Made by a program: the position numbers and the translations under genes. Below the pieces are notes generated by a model. It was given only the letters and a program-made list of their open reading frames with translations. It was not told the origin of the DNA and did no database searches. DNA of 64,000 nucleotides from Acetobacterium wieringae (GTDB lineage Bacteria; Bacillota; Clostridia; Eubacteriales; Eubacteriaceae), in NCBI RefSeq assembly GCF_001766835.1, contig NZ_LKEU01000035.1:62001-126000 (forward strand), in the 5' to 3' direction. Positions within the stretch are counted from its first letter, which is position 1, and each line of letters begins with the position of its first letter. Below are positions 44,975-55,793 of the stretch, piece after piece.

Positions 44975-45008
44975 ATCACCATCTTCCAAAAAGGGATGGT
45001 GATTTTTT
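44975..45008 (+). terminator. Intrinsic terminator after trpS
   Basis: ATCACCATC and GATGGTGAT pair around TTCCAAAAAGG, followed by a T-run. Confidence 0.85.
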
Positions 45009-45054
45009 AGAATAGCGGATAATTAAGAGGGAGAAATTCAGAAAGGAAAAACGG

Positions 45055-48000
45055 ATGGGAATTACAATGATCGTCGGCCGGCAATCTCAGCGTTTGAGTG
45101 AGGAAGTCTATCGCCAGATTGGTGCAGCCCTGGATGCAGGTAAAGAAAAGCTATATTTAGTGGTACCGGAACAGTTTACGCTGGGTGCCGAAGAAGCCCT
45201 GATCAAGGCCAATCGGTTGTCCGGGTTGCTTGATGTCGAAGTGCTGAGTCCCAAACGGCTGGAAAATCGGGTGCTTCAGGAAACCGGTGGACTGACCAAG
45301 ACCTATATGGACAGCCACGGTAAAAATATGCTGCTGCAAAAAACCCTGGGAGACATTCAGGAACAATTAACCATTTATCGATCGAGCGTGAAGAAACCCG
45401 GTTTTCTGCTAAACATAGCAGATCTGATTGGTGAGCTTAAGCAGAATGAGATCTCACCGGAAAATCTGGAAGAAACGAGAAAGCGCCTGAATCAGGGGAT
45501 CATGCCTCAAAAATTGGGAGATGTGATTAAAATCTATCGCCATTTTCAGGAATTATTGGGAAATGATCGTAAAGACGAAGAAGACTTACGTAATTTTGTT
45601 TGCGGAAAAATACCAACGGCAGAATTTCTTAAAGATAGTGAAATCTGGATTGATGGTTTTCAGAATTTCTCAGCCCAGGATTACCGGATGATTGGAAATC
45701 TGCTGGAAACAGCCACAGAAATCCATATTGCCTTGCCCTGGGATCCCAATCCCGTTGCCAGGGATCTAGAAGTGTTTCACTTAACAGCCACTACCATGGA
45801 CGCCATCAAAGCAATCGGGGCTCGGGCCCAGGTTTCATTTAAGGTAGAAAAGATTTCTAGTGTGCATCAAAAAAAACCGGAGCTTGCTCACCTCGAAGCC
45901 AATCTTTTTGCCTATCCCAAGCTGAAATACCTGGAAGCAGTCCATCAAATCAGCTTGATCCAATGCCAGAATACCTGGGAAGAGGTGGAAATGGGTGCCC
46001 ACACGATTCTTGAGTTGATCCGGGAAGAGGGGCTGTCCTTTCGTGATATAGTGGTTCTGGCCGGTGATCTGGACGAATACGGCAGCATTATTAAGCGCAT
46101 TTTTGCGCAATATCAGATTCCCTTTTTCATGGATGATCTGCGGGCCATTGGCGATAATCATCTGGTTGAAGCAGTGGTGACAGCGTTGGAGGCGATCCAG
46201 AGTAACTACCGGCTTGATGATGTTATTGGTTTTGTTAAAACCGGGTTTTCACCGATTTCCCTGTCTGAATGTGAAGATCTGGAAAACTATGCTTTGGAGT
46301 TTGGCATCCGGGGCAAACAATGGGAGCAGGAATTTTCCAAAATCAGCCAGAATTCGGCTCTGGAACTTGTAAGTCTGAATGCGTTGCGGGTTAAACTAAT
46401 TACTCCCCTGGCTCAGCTCAAAGCAGCGCTCAAGGCTGGACAAACCTGCCAGGATTATACCCGAACCCTCTATGAATTTCTGGTCACAATCAAAACCCCG
46501 GAAAAAATTGAGGCCCTGGTGGAACAACTTTTACAGGAACAAAATTATGAAGCGATGGAGATTTATCACCAGATTTGGAATATTCTAATGGAAGTCTTTG
46601 ATCAGATTGTCGAAACCATGGGAAGTGATGAAGTGACTGGTGAAGAATATTTGCGGATCTTAAAAAGCGGATTTCAGGGCTATCAGTTGGGGATTATTCC
46701 ACCCTATCGGGACTATGTCAGCATCACTGATCTACGCCGGAGTCGTAGCTCGGCTTTTGAGGTTCTGATTGTTTTTGGTCTGAACGAAGGTAAAATTCCC
46801 GGCGCTGGGAGCGAGCCCAATCTTTTTTCAGATCTGGAACGGCAGATTCTTGGGGCGAACCAGATCTGGCTGCAAAACAATCGCAGTTTTCAGATGGATC
46901 AGGAACGGTTTCTGGTTTATGATCTGTTGACAAAACCACAGTCCCGGTTGGTCCTCCATTGGGCTTTAGCCGATCTGGAAGGCAACAGTCAGCAGCCCAG
47001 TATTCTGGTCAGCCAGATTCTGGGAATCTTTCCGACAATTGAGATCATCTCAACCCTTACTGATGGGGTAGCAGCGTTCTGGAACAGCCTCAGTACTCCC
47101 GATGCGACCCTGTGGCACCTGGTCAATTACCTCCGTAAAAGCCAGACCGAGTCTAGTGCGACCCAGCAGGAAAGGGTACTGTGGGCAGAAGTACTAGACT
47201 GGTATCAAAACAATCCGGCCTACCGAAAAAACATTGACAATCTGATGCAGGCCCTGAACTATGCCGGAGTTTCTCAGGCCATGACCGGAACAGAGGCTGC
47301 TGCGCTTTACGGTAAAAATCTGCGAACCAGTATTACCCGATTGGAAACCCACCGTCAATGCCCCTTTTCCCATTATGTCCGATATGGTTTAAAACCGGAG
47401 GGGCGGCCTATTTATACGATTGCAGCGCCAGAAATTGGTACCCTGCTTCATGAACTGATTGACGGTTTTTTTAGGGCTGTACGGGAGCAGCAACTTGATC
47501 TGCGTACCCTGCCAAAAATCAAACGGGATACCCTGCTGGAAGAGGTGCTGGAAAGCTGCCTGCCGCAGATCAAAACCAATGTTTTTAACAGCACTGGCCA
47601 AAACCAGTATTTAGGCAAAAAACTGGAACGGGTGGGTAAAAAGTCGATTGACATTCTGGTGCAACAACTGTGTGCCGGGGATTTTGAACCCCAGGCTACT
47701 GAGTTCTGCTTTGAACAGGAGTTAAGCCTACCGGATGCCAAACTGGGTGAGGTCAAAATTTACGGCAAAATTGACCGGTTGGACCTCTATCAAAAAGACG
47801 GCCACACCTGGGTCAAGGTGATTGATTATAAAACTGGCAGTAAGAAACTGGGTTACGATGACATTTATTATGGTCTTTCGCTCCAACTGCTGGTCTATCT
47901 CGACGGGGCGATGACCGTTATCCCGGCTGAGGAGATCCTGCCTGGTGGAACCTTCTACTTTTATGTGGATGATCCGATGCCTCGGCTGGATTTTGGCGAG

Positions 48001-48405
48001 AATGTTCAGGCAGCCATTAACAAGTCCTTTAAGCTTAATGGGCTGCTGTTGGATGATGATCTGGTCATTGCCGCCATGGATCATGATGCTGATGCTAAAA
48101 CATCGGACATTTTGCCAGTATACCGGTCGGAATTCAAACTTAAACAGGACGAATTTACGGACATTATCGACTACGTCCGAAAAACCGTAATCCGTCAAAT
48201 TAAAAATATTTATCAGGGTGATATAAAGATCCGGCCCTATAAAAAAGGTGCAGACTATGCCTGTCAGTATTGCGATTACAAAGGCATCTGCCAGTTTGAC
48301 GAGGCGATCAGCCAGGGCGGGTATGAGGTGCTGAAATCAGCGATGAAAAAAGAACAGTTCTTTACACTAATCCGGGAAGGAGAAGGCAATGAAGTGGACC
48401 AGTGA
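45055..48405 (+). CDS. addB: ATP-dependent helicase/nuclease subunit B AddB
   Basis: A 1116-residue subunit of the AddAB helicase-nuclease, which resects double-strand breaks. The C-terminal RecB-type nuclease has VKVIDYKTGSKK. The four cysteines that hold its [4Fe-4S] cluster are the one in HRQCPFSHYVRYG and three in CQYCDYKGIC. The N-terminus, normally a Walker A loop with G-K-S/T, reads IVGRQSQRLSEEV and lacks the lysine, so ATP binding by this subunit is probably lost. The next block, YLVVPEQFTLGAEEAL, is typical. It overlaps addA by 17 bases. Confidence 0.94.
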   Translation: MGITMIVGRQSQRLSEEVYRQIGAALDAGKEKLYLVVPEQFTLGAEEALIKANRLSGLLDVEVLSPKRLENRVLQETGGLTKTYMDSHGKNMLLQKTLGDIQEQLTIYRSSVKKPGFLLNIADLIGELKQNEISPENLEETRKRLNQGIMPQKLGDVIKIYRHFQELLGNDRKDEEDLRNFVCGKIPTAEFLKDSEIWIDGFQNFSAQDYRMIGNLLETATEIHIALPWDPNPVARDLEVFHLTATTMDAIKAIGARAQVSFKVEKISSVHQKKPELAHLEANLFAYPKLKYLEAVHQISLIQCQNTWEEVEMGAHTILELIREEGLSFRDIVVLAGDLDEYGSIIKRIFAQYQIPFFMDDLRAIGDNHLVEAVVTALEAIQSNYRLDDVIGFVKTGFSPISLSECEDLENYALEFGIRGKQWEQEFSKISQNSALELVSLNALRVKLITPLAQLKAALKAGQTCQDYTRTLYEFLVTIKTPEKIEALVEQLLQEQNYEAMEIYHQIWNILMEVFDQIVETMGSDEVTGEEYLRILKSGFQGYQLGIIPPYRDYVSITDLRRSRSSAFEVLIVFGLNEGKIPGAGSEPNLFSDLERQILGANQIWLQNNRSFQMDQERFLVYDLLTKPQSRLVLHWALADLEGNSQQPSILVSQILGIFPTIEIISTLTDGVAAFWNSLSTPDATLWHLVNYLRKSQTESSATQQERVLWAEVLDWYQNNPAYRKNIDNLMQALNYAGVSQAMTGTEAAALYGKNLRTSITRLETHRQCPFSHYVRYGLKPEGRPIYTIAAPEIGTLLHELIDGFFRAVREQQLDLRTLPKIKRDTLLEEVLESCLPQIKTNVFNSTGQNQYLGKKLERVGKKSIDILVQQLCAGDFEPQATEFCFEQELSLPDAKLGEVKIYGKIDRLDLYQKDGHTWVKVIDYKTGSKKLGYDDIYYGLSLQLLVYLDGAMTVIPAEEILPGGTFYFYVDDPMPRLDFGENVQAAINKSFKLNGLLLDDDLVIAAMDHDADAKTSDILPVYRSEFKLKQDEFTDIIDYVRKTVIRQIKNIYQGDIKIRPYKKGADYACQYCDYKGICQFDEAISQGGYEVLKSAMKKEQFFTLIREGEGNEVDQ

Positions 48406-51400
48406 TCAGTTAGAAGCAATCGAAAACCGGGAAAGCAACATGTTGGTTTCTGCTGCCGCCGGATCAGGTAAAACAGCACTGCTGATCCAGCGGATTATAC
48501 GCATTATTCTGGAAGAAAAGGTTGGTGTTGATGAGCTGCTCATTCTGACCTTTACCCGGGGGGCTGCTGGCGAAATGAAAAATCGTCTGAGTCAGGCTTT
48601 GGCCCGGGAACTGGAAAACCCCAAAAATGACCGCAGCTTTTTAATGAAGCAAATAAATAGTTTAGGGGGGGCTTCCATTTCCACCCTGCATTCTTTTTGT
48701 CTTAGCGTTTTACGCCAATATTTTCATAAGGGTGACATTGACCCGGGTTTTGCCATTGGCAATGATACGGAAATGGCATTGATGCAAAAAGAGGCTCTGG
48801 AAGAGGTCTTTGAAGAAGAATACCAGCAAGCCATCGCCCGGAGAGATTCAGAAGCGTCCGAGCAGAGCCAGGAAATAAATCAGAAACAAAATGATCGGGA
48901 TATCGATTTTTTGGATCTGATCGAAAAATACAGTGGCAATAAAAATGATCAGGCATTAAAAGACACAGTGGAAACCCTCTACCGTTTTCTGGCCACCCAG
49001 CCAAATCCCGGGAGCTGGAGTCGTCAGGCCTTGACATTGTTTGATTGCGATCAGAAAAGCCTGAAAACATCGGTGTGGGGTAAGGCCTTGAAAAAAATAA
49101 TTAAAACCGAGCTTCAGGGGGCCATGGATGCCGCCATTAAAGCCAGAGACCTCAGCGCTGCTGCCGGTTTTGAGAAAACCCATGAGCAGATGATAAGTGA
49201 AGAGGCGATGCTAAATTCCCTAAAAAAAGCGCTACAAGACGATCTGGTTGCGGGGCTGGAAGCGTTAAAAAATCTTAGCTATGAACGCTTTAAAGGGTCG
49301 GCCAAAGAGAATAAGGAACATAATGAGCAAATCAAAAAATATCGGGATGAAGCCAAGAGCTGTATCGCAAAACTGCAGAAACGTTTTGCCATCAATCTGG
49401 AGGAGATGGTTCAGGAGCTTAATGATCTGAAAAAACCGATGGCCGATCTGGTGGCACTGACCGAAAAATTTTGGGCGGCCTTTCAGGCCCAGAAAGCCCG
49501 GAAAAACCTCGTCGATTACAATGACCTGGAGCAGCTGACCCTTAAGATTCTGATGGATCCGGATGTGGCGGCAGAGGTTCGCTCCCGCTATCGCTATATT
49601 TTTCTGGATGAATATCAGGACACCAATGAAATGCAGGAAACCATCCTCCAGCAAATTGTTCGGGATAATAATTATTTTATGGTCGGGGATGTTAAACAAA
49701 GCATCTACCGCTTTCGTTTGGCTGATCCAACTATTTTTATCGGCAAGTATGAACGTTTTGGTCGGGATGAAGACCCCAATAATCGTCTGGTGACCCTTAA
49801 TCAGAATTTCCGATCAGCCCAGGGGGTGATCAACAGCGTCAATGCTGTTTTTGAGAAAGTCATGAGTGCCGGACTGGGGGAAGTCAATTATGATGAACAG
49901 GCTCGGCTTAACAAGGGTCTGCCCCATGAAGGGCCCTATCAAAAAACCGAGATCCATATCATTGAAGAGCAGCAGCAGGAAACCGAGGATGGTGATCGTG
50001 AGGCTTTTGATCAAGTGGAACAGGAAAATCTGACGGCTGTCGAAGTGGAGGCCCGTTTTGTGGCCAGGCAAATTCAAGCGTTGGTTGGCACAACCTTTTT
50101 TGATACTCGCCATAATCAGGAACGTGTCATCGGTTATGGTGATTTTGGAGTGCTGATGCGCAGTGTTGTCGGAAGAGGAGATGTCTATCTCAAAGTTTTC
50201 AGCGAAATGGGGATTCCCACCTATTTCGACGGCGGTACCAATTATTACGAGTCGCTGGAAATCACGATGATTCTAAACTTGCTGAACCTGATGGACAATC
50301 AGCATCAGGATTTGCCGCTACTGAGTATTATGACCTCACCGATCGGCAATTTTACCACCACCGAATGTACCCGGCTGCGGATTGCCCATCCTCAGGGATT
50401 TTTTTATCAGGCTGCGGAAGCCTATGCTCAGACTGAAGCTGACGAGCTGGCGCAAAAACTGGCTGCCTTTTATCAAAAACTGACAAAATGGCGCGATCAA
50501 TCCAAGCTGATGCCAGTGGAAGATTTTCTCTGGAAAATTTATCTGGAATCCGGTTATTATGCTTTTGTCGGGGCCTTGCCCGGTGGTGAACAGCGGCAGT
50601 GCAATTTACGGATTTTGTTGAAGCGGGCTGGCGATTATAAAAAATCGACCCTCAAGGGTTTGTATCAATTCATCCGCTTTGTTGAAAATATGAAGAAATA
50701 CAAACAGGATATTTCGCCGCCAGCCCTGGTTGGTAATGATCAGGCGGTGGTTCGGCTGATGACGATTCATAAAAGTAAGGGGCTTGAATTTCCGATTGTT
50801 TTTCTTACCGGAATCGGAAAAGGCTTTAATAAGCGCAGTAATTATGCCCAGGTGTTATTCCATAAAGAGCTGGGGATCTGCCCGGACTATGTCAATTTGG
50901 AAAAACGCTACAAACATAATTCGCTGGCCAAGGAGGTCTGCAAGGCCCAAAGTAACATCGAAATGCTTTCTGAAGAAATGCGGCTGCTGTATGTGGGGAT
51001 GACGCGAGCTGAAGAAAAGCTGGTGATCGTTGGAACAGTGAAGAACTGTGAAAAAGCCTGGCAAAAATGGTACAACGAGTCGGACGAATACCACCTTCTC
51101 AATGCCGCCAGTTTGCTGGATTGGGTGATGATGGGCGTATTGGCGGGCCGGGATCCGGCGCTGTCCAATCGGGAGCTGGATGATTTTAGCATTGTATATC
51201 ATCAGGCTGATCGGTTTACCGAAAACACGGAAATCAAGCAGAATTCAGCTGATCGGTCACTAGTGAATGATTCGGGGAGGGATGATCCGAAAGCAGTAGT
51301 AGATAAGGCAACACGTTACATTTCACAGGCCGACCGGGAGGCTATTTACCAGCGCCTGGATTTTAGCTATCCGGCCAAAGCGGAGAACGAACTACCCAGT

Positions 51401-52081
51401 AAGATGAGTGTGACCGAAGTTAAAACGTATCAGAAAAGCGATTTGACAGATCCGACTAAACGATTTGGAACGATTACTCCAAAACAGGAGAAACCAAAAT
51501 TTCTGGAACAAAAACAGACGGATTTCACCGCTGCGCAACGGGGATCGGCCCTCCATCTGTTGATGGAAGTGGTCGATTTAAAACCGATTCGGGATGAATT
51601 GCTAAATAATGGCCAGCTGACCCTGTCGGTCTTTCTAAAAAAATATCTGGCAAACCAGATTGAAATCCTGATTCAAAAAGAATTTCTGCCAGAAGCTTTG
51701 GCCCGAACCATCTGCATTGATAACCTGGTTCGGTTTTATACCTCAGCTCTGGGGCTCCGGTTATTGTCAGCTGAAACAATCAGGCGGGAAATACCGTTTA
51801 ACTTTGCTTACCCACCGGCAGCAATACGAGCAGAGTGGGCGGGAATTTCTGAAAAGATCATTGTTCAGGGAATTATTGACTGTGCCTTTATTGAAGCCAA
51901 TCAATGGGTGATCATCGATTATAAAACAGATTATTTAAAAGATACCCGCCAGGAGATCATTAATGGCTATGAAACGCAGATCAATCTGTATGCCCAAGCC
52001 CTGGCAGAATTAACCGGAATTCCGGTGGGGGAAAAAATAATCGCGTTGATTACCATGAACGAAGCGCTCAGCATTCCCTGA
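48389..52081 (+). CDS. addA: ATP-dependent helicase/nuclease subunit A AddA
   Basis: A 1230-residue UvrD-like helicase and nuclease. Motif I is SAAAGSGKTALLIQRI, motif II YIFLDEYQDTNEMQ, motif III VGDVKQSIYRFR, motif V TIHKSKGLEFPIVFL and motif VI LLYVGMTRAEEKL, all intact. The C-terminal nuclease has WVIIDYKTDYL. It is the motor of the AddAB pair, and AAGGAGAAGG before the ATG lies inside the end of addB. No terminator with a strong stem follows. Confidence 0.96.
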   Translation: MKWTSDQLEAIENRESNMLVSAAAGSGKTALLIQRIIRIILEEKVGVDELLILTFTRGAAGEMKNRLSQALARELENPKNDRSFLMKQINSLGGASISTLHSFCLSVLRQYFHKGDIDPGFAIGNDTEMALMQKEALEEVFEEEYQQAIARRDSEASEQSQEINQKQNDRDIDFLDLIEKYSGNKNDQALKDTVETLYRFLATQPNPGSWSRQALTLFDCDQKSLKTSVWGKALKKIIKTELQGAMDAAIKARDLSAAAGFEKTHEQMISEEAMLNSLKKALQDDLVAGLEALKNLSYERFKGSAKENKEHNEQIKKYRDEAKSCIAKLQKRFAINLEEMVQELNDLKKPMADLVALTEKFWAAFQAQKARKNLVDYNDLEQLTLKILMDPDVAAEVRSRYRYIFLDEYQDTNEMQETILQQIVRDNNYFMVGDVKQSIYRFRLADPTIFIGKYERFGRDEDPNNRLVTLNQNFRSAQGVINSVNAVFEKVMSAGLGEVNYDEQARLNKGLPHEGPYQKTEIHIIEEQQQETEDGDREAFDQVEQENLTAVEVEARFVARQIQALVGTTFFDTRHNQERVIGYGDFGVLMRSVVGRGDVYLKVFSEMGIPTYFDGGTNYYESLEITMILNLLNLMDNQHQDLPLLSIMTSPIGNFTTTECTRLRIAHPQGFFYQAAEAYAQTEADELAQKLAAFYQKLTKWRDQSKLMPVEDFLWKIYLESGYYAFVGALPGGEQRQCNLRILLKRAGDYKKSTLKGLYQFIRFVENMKKYKQDISPPALVGNDQAVVRLMTIHKSKGLEFPIVFLTGIGKGFNKRSNYAQVLFHKELGICPDYVNLEKRYKHNSLAKEVCKAQSNIEMLSEEMRLLYVGMTRAEEKLVIVGTVKNCEKAWQKWYNESDEYHLLNAASLLDWVMMGVLAGRDPALSNRELDDFSIVYHQADRFTENTEIKQNSADRSLVNDSGRDDPKAVVDKATRYISQADREAIYQRLDFSYPAKAENELPSKMSVTEVKTYQKSDLTDPTKRFGTITPKQEKPKFLEQKQTDFTAAQRGSALHLLMEVVDLKPIRDELLNNGQLTLSVFLKKYLANQIEILIQKEFLPEALARTICIDNLVRFYTSALGLRLLSAETIRREIPFNFAYPPAAIRAEWAGISEKIIVQGIIDCAFIEANQWVIIDYKTDYLKDTRQEIINGYETQINLYAQALAELTGIPVGEKIIALITMNEALSIP

Positions 52082-52250
52082 GCGGTCGAATTATTTTACC
52101 CGTAATTGGGTGTTTTCTTAATCAAAACATGGTAAAATATTAAAAATAAACAGGTTCTACTTTGCCTTAGCAGTTAACTTAGCTAGATTATATTAACGTA
52201 CGATTGGTGGCAGAGTTGGACATAAAATAATGATAACAAAGGACAGTCCA

Positions 52251-55200
52251 ATGAAAGCATTGCAAAAAGATACACTCAGAGAAATAAAAAAATCCAGGAA
52301 CCGTTTTCTATCGATCGTTGCCATTATTGCTCTGGGGATCTGTTTTTTTGTGGGGGTTAAAACAACCGGCCCCAGCATGAAACACACAGTCAGTGAGTAC
52401 TATCAGAACCAGCAACTGATGGACATGCGGCTGGTTTCCACCTATGGCTTTTTGCCAGCCGATGTGGAGGCCATCAAGAACACCCCGGGGGTGGCAACCG
52501 TAATGCCCAGCTATTCGGCAGATGTAATCATTGAGCGGGGCGACAAGCGACCGGTCATTAAAATGATGGCTTTCCAAAGGGATCAGACCCTTAATCAGCC
52601 AGTCCTGGTGGCTGGGCGGTTGCCGGAAAACGCCGGAGAAATACTGATGGAACAGCCCCAGGAAGATAAAGGCATGGGGGTTTCCAGCCATATTTATCAA
52701 CTGGGCGAAGTCATTAAGTTATTCCCGGAGGTCGGCGATAAAGCCCTCTCCGAGTCGATCAAACGGGATCAATTCACCATCGTCGGTTTTGTCCGATCAC
52801 CCCAGTTTGTTTCCATCGAGCGGGGCAGTACCTCGGTTGGTCGAGGGGAGGTCGATTATTATGGGTTCATTCCGGTTGAAAATTTCGCCTTTGAACGTTT
52901 TACTGAAGTTTATCTCCTGTCTCAGGCCAGTGTCGATGGGGTTAAGCCCTATTCTGATGAATATGCGTCAGCCATCGTTAGCCTGGAAAATAAGCTGGAA
53001 GCGTTGGGAATCGAACAACTGGAAATCAATTACAGCGATATTATGGACAAGGCTCAGGCTGAACTGGATAAGGGCCGGGTCAAGTACAACGATGGGGTAG
53101 CCCAATTTAATGCGGGGATCGCCCAAGGTGAGGCTAGCTTGGCTGATGCCAGAAACCAGTTGGTTGATGGCGAGGCAGCCCTCAGTGCTGGCTGGGATGA
53201 GTATTACTTCACCATCGCTCAGACTCAGGCTCAGCTTGATGATGCCCGGAATCAGATCGTTCAGGGTGAAGCTCAGCTGATTAATGGCGCCGCGACCTTA
53301 AAACAGGAACTGGCGGCAGGGGAAGCCCAACTGGAAACCTTGCGCCAGGGTATCAGTGAGTTAAAAAGCGGTATTGCTCAAATGGAAGCGCAGGATCCTT
53401 CAGGTCAACTGCCGGACTTGGAAGCTCAGCTGGCTGAGCTGGAAAACCAGATTACCCAGGGTGAAAGTGCCTTGGCAAACCTTAAAGCGCTGCAGGTCGG
53501 AGTTGAAGGCCAGATTGAGAGCCTGGATCCGACTGCTCCAGATTATCAGGAACGGCTGGCTGCGTTAGAAGCCCAACTGGCTGAGATCAACAGCCAGATT
53601 GCCGGAGTCGAAGCGGGCTTATCCCAGGCTTACGCTGGAAGAGATCAGATCCAGCAGGGGATCGATGATATTTATGCTTTTCAGGCCCAGCTAAACGGGA
53701 TGCGAATCCAGCTGGCCGAGTTGGAAGCGACGCTACCCCAGGCAGAAGCTGCTCTGGCCCAGGCCAAAATCGATGGTGAGAATCAGTTGTCGGCCGGATG
53801 GACAAAACTGGCCGACAGTAAGAAACAGCTCAATGCCGGGATTGCTGCCTTCGAGGCGGGCAAGGAAGAGGGACTGGGAACCCTGATTGCTTCTCAGGCC
53901 AAATTAGAGGCTGGCTGGGGGGAGCTAGCTGATGGCGAAGCCCAGCTGGTTCAGAAACGGGCCGAGGGTGAGGCCGAACTGGCCAATGCAGCCAATGAGC
54001 TGGCCAAAGCAGAGGCGAAAATCGGCGATCTGGAATTTGGAAAATGGTATCTGTTCAACCGTGATGATAACCCCGGCTATACCAGCTATGGTGAGGATGC
54101 CCAGCGGATTGATAATATTTCCGGGGTCTTTCCCCTTATTTTTCTACTGGTAGCAGCGCTGGTGTCTTTTACCACCATGACCCGGATGGTAGAAGAACAG
54201 CGAACCCAGATTGGAACTCTGAAAGCGCTGGGTTACCGGCATTATCAGATCGGCTCGAAGTTTTTTATCTATGCCTTATTAGCAGGTAGCATTGGTTCTG
54301 CAATTGGTTTAATTATCGGGATCAATACGCTGCCGTATCTAATTTCCAGTGCCTATGGTCTGCTTTATCAGGTGCCCGATTTAGTCATTGCACCGCCCTG
54401 GTTGCCGATTATCGTTTCCTGTTTAATTGCGATTTCCTGCACCGTGGCGGCGGCGGTGATTGTTACCCATTATGAGCTCAAAGAACACCCTTCGGAGTTG
54501 ATGCGCCCCAAGGCTCCTAAAATCGGAAAACGAATTTTTCTGGAAAGCATTCCGTTTATCTGGAAACGATTGGGTTTTATTGAAAAAGTGACTGCCCGTA
54601 ATCTGCTGCGTTACAAGGGTCGATTTTTTATGACCGTGATTGGGATCGCCGGGTGCACGGCCCTGATTCTAGCCGGGTTCGGGCTTCAGGATGCAATCTT
54701 CTCGATGATCCCCCGGCAGTTTGAGAACATTACCGTTTTTGATGGCTACATGGCTTTAAAAAATGAAGGAACGCTGGCCGAAAAAGCCAATTTCAAAAAA
54801 ATGCTGGATAGTGATAGCCGTTTTGGTGAAAATATGCTGGCCCATCAGTCCAAGATGACCATTGAAAAAGCGGGAACGGAGAGTGGTAAAGCTGCCTATC
54901 TGTTTGTACCGGAAACAGCGGCGAAGATTGATCATTTTATTCACCTGCAGGACAGAAGTTCTGGAGAAGCCATTAATCTGGAAGCGGCTGGTGCTGTTTT
55001 ATCGGAAAAAGTTGCCAATAGTCTGGGACTTAAGGTCGGGGACACGATCCGGATTTACAATGATGACGAAAGTCACGAGGTGGTTTTAGGTGCCATCACC
55101 GAAAATTATCTGGAAAATTATCTTTACTTATCGCCAGCCGTTTATGAAAAAGCCTTTGGAAACCCATTGATGGTGAATATGGCCTACGTTAATATTCCCG

Positions 55201-55718
55201 ATACCAATACCGACCTGGAAAATGCCATTGCCAATGAGTGGCTGGCCAAAGATGGGGTGGTGGCAGTGAACTTTACCGGAAACATTGTTAAATCATCATC
55301 AGACAGCCTCAGCAGTTTGAGTATTGTAGTCGTTGTGATGCTTATTTCGGCGGGGGCGTTGGCAGCGGTGGTGCTTTATAATCTCACCAACATAAATATT
55401 TCGGAACGGGTCCGGGAAATTGCCACCATCCGGGTCTTGGGTTTCTATGACATGGAAGTATACAAATATATTTTTCGGGAGAACATTGTCCTTTCGGCGA
55501 TTGGGATCGTGGTTGGTTTATTCTTAGGCGTTCTGCTGGATGGGTTTATCATCAACACCGTGGAAACCGATATTGCCATGTTTGCCCGGGAAATTGAGCC
55601 AACCAGTTTTATTTACTCGGTGGTCTTTACACTGGCTTTTACCTTTATAGTTAATATTCTAATGACCCCACTGATCAAGCGAATCAGCATGGTGGAATCA
55701 CTCAAATCAATTGAATAA
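52251..55718 (+). CDS. FtsX-type ABC permease with very long extracellular coiled coil
   Basis: A 1155-residue protein. ATG 52251 after AAAGGAC is used, not ATG 52230, which has no ribosome site. TM1 (RFLSIVAIIALGICFFVGV) is followed by about 590 extracellular residues, of which some 300 form a Gln/Ala/Glu-rich coiled coil (AQLAELENQITQGESALAN). Two FtsX domains then supply about seven more membrane helices (FPLIFLLVAALVSF, IVVVVMLISAGALAAVVLY and others). Such permeases normally work with a MacB/LolD-like ATPase, but none is encoded beside it. It may act in envelope remodelling or extrusion; the partner is unknown. Confidence 0.85.
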   Translation: MKALQKDTLREIKKSRNRFLSIVAIIALGICFFVGVKTTGPSMKHTVSEYYQNQQLMDMRLVSTYGFLPADVEAIKNTPGVATVMPSYSADVIIERGDKRPVIKMMAFQRDQTLNQPVLVAGRLPENAGEILMEQPQEDKGMGVSSHIYQLGEVIKLFPEVGDKALSESIKRDQFTIVGFVRSPQFVSIERGSTSVGRGEVDYYGFIPVENFAFERFTEVYLLSQASVDGVKPYSDEYASAIVSLENKLEALGIEQLEINYSDIMDKAQAELDKGRVKYNDGVAQFNAGIAQGEASLADARNQLVDGEAALSAGWDEYYFTIAQTQAQLDDARNQIVQGEAQLINGAATLKQELAAGEAQLETLRQGISELKSGIAQMEAQDPSGQLPDLEAQLAELENQITQGESALANLKALQVGVEGQIESLDPTAPDYQERLAALEAQLAEINSQIAGVEAGLSQAYAGRDQIQQGIDDIYAFQAQLNGMRIQLAELEATLPQAEAALAQAKIDGENQLSAGWTKLADSKKQLNAGIAAFEAGKEEGLGTLIASQAKLEAGWGELADGEAQLVQKRAEGEAELANAANELAKAEAKIGDLEFGKWYLFNRDDNPGYTSYGEDAQRIDNISGVFPLIFLLVAALVSFTTMTRMVEEQRTQIGTLKALGYRHYQIGSKFFIYALLAGSIGSAIGLIIGINTLPYLISSAYGLLYQVPDLVIAPPWLPIIVSCLIAISCTVAAAVIVTHYELKEHPSELMRPKAPKIGKRIFLESIPFIWKRLGFIEKVTARNLLRYKGRFFMTVIGIAGCTALILAGFGLQDAIFSMIPRQFENITVFDGYMALKNEGTLAEKANFKKMLDSDSRFGENMLAHQSKMTIEKAGTESGKAAYLFVPETAAKIDHFIHLQDRSSGEAINLEAAGAVLSEKVANSLGLKVGDTIRIYNDDESHEVVLGAITENYLENYLYLSPAVYEKAFGNPLMVNMAYVNIPDTNTDLENAIANEWLAKDGVVAVNFTGNIVKSSSDSLSSLSIVVVVMLISAGALAAVVLYNLTNINISERVREIATIRVLGFYDMEVYKYIFRENIVLSAIGIVVGLFLGVLLDGFIINTVETDIAMFAREIEPTSFIYSVVFTLAFTFIVNILMTPLIKRISMVESLKSIE

Positions 55719-55726
55719 TTTGGACA

Positions 55727-55768
55727 AAAAAGCCGACTGAAAGTTTTAAATTTTCAGTCGGCTTTAAA
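55727..55768. terminator. Bidirectional intrinsic terminator between permease and subtilase
   Basis: AAAGCCGACTGAAA (55729-55742) pairs with TTTCAGTCGGCTTT (55752-55765). It lies between two convergent genes and has A/T runs on both sides. Confidence 0.85.
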
Positions 55769-55793
55769 TTTGTTGTCAATCTGTGGGGGTGTT

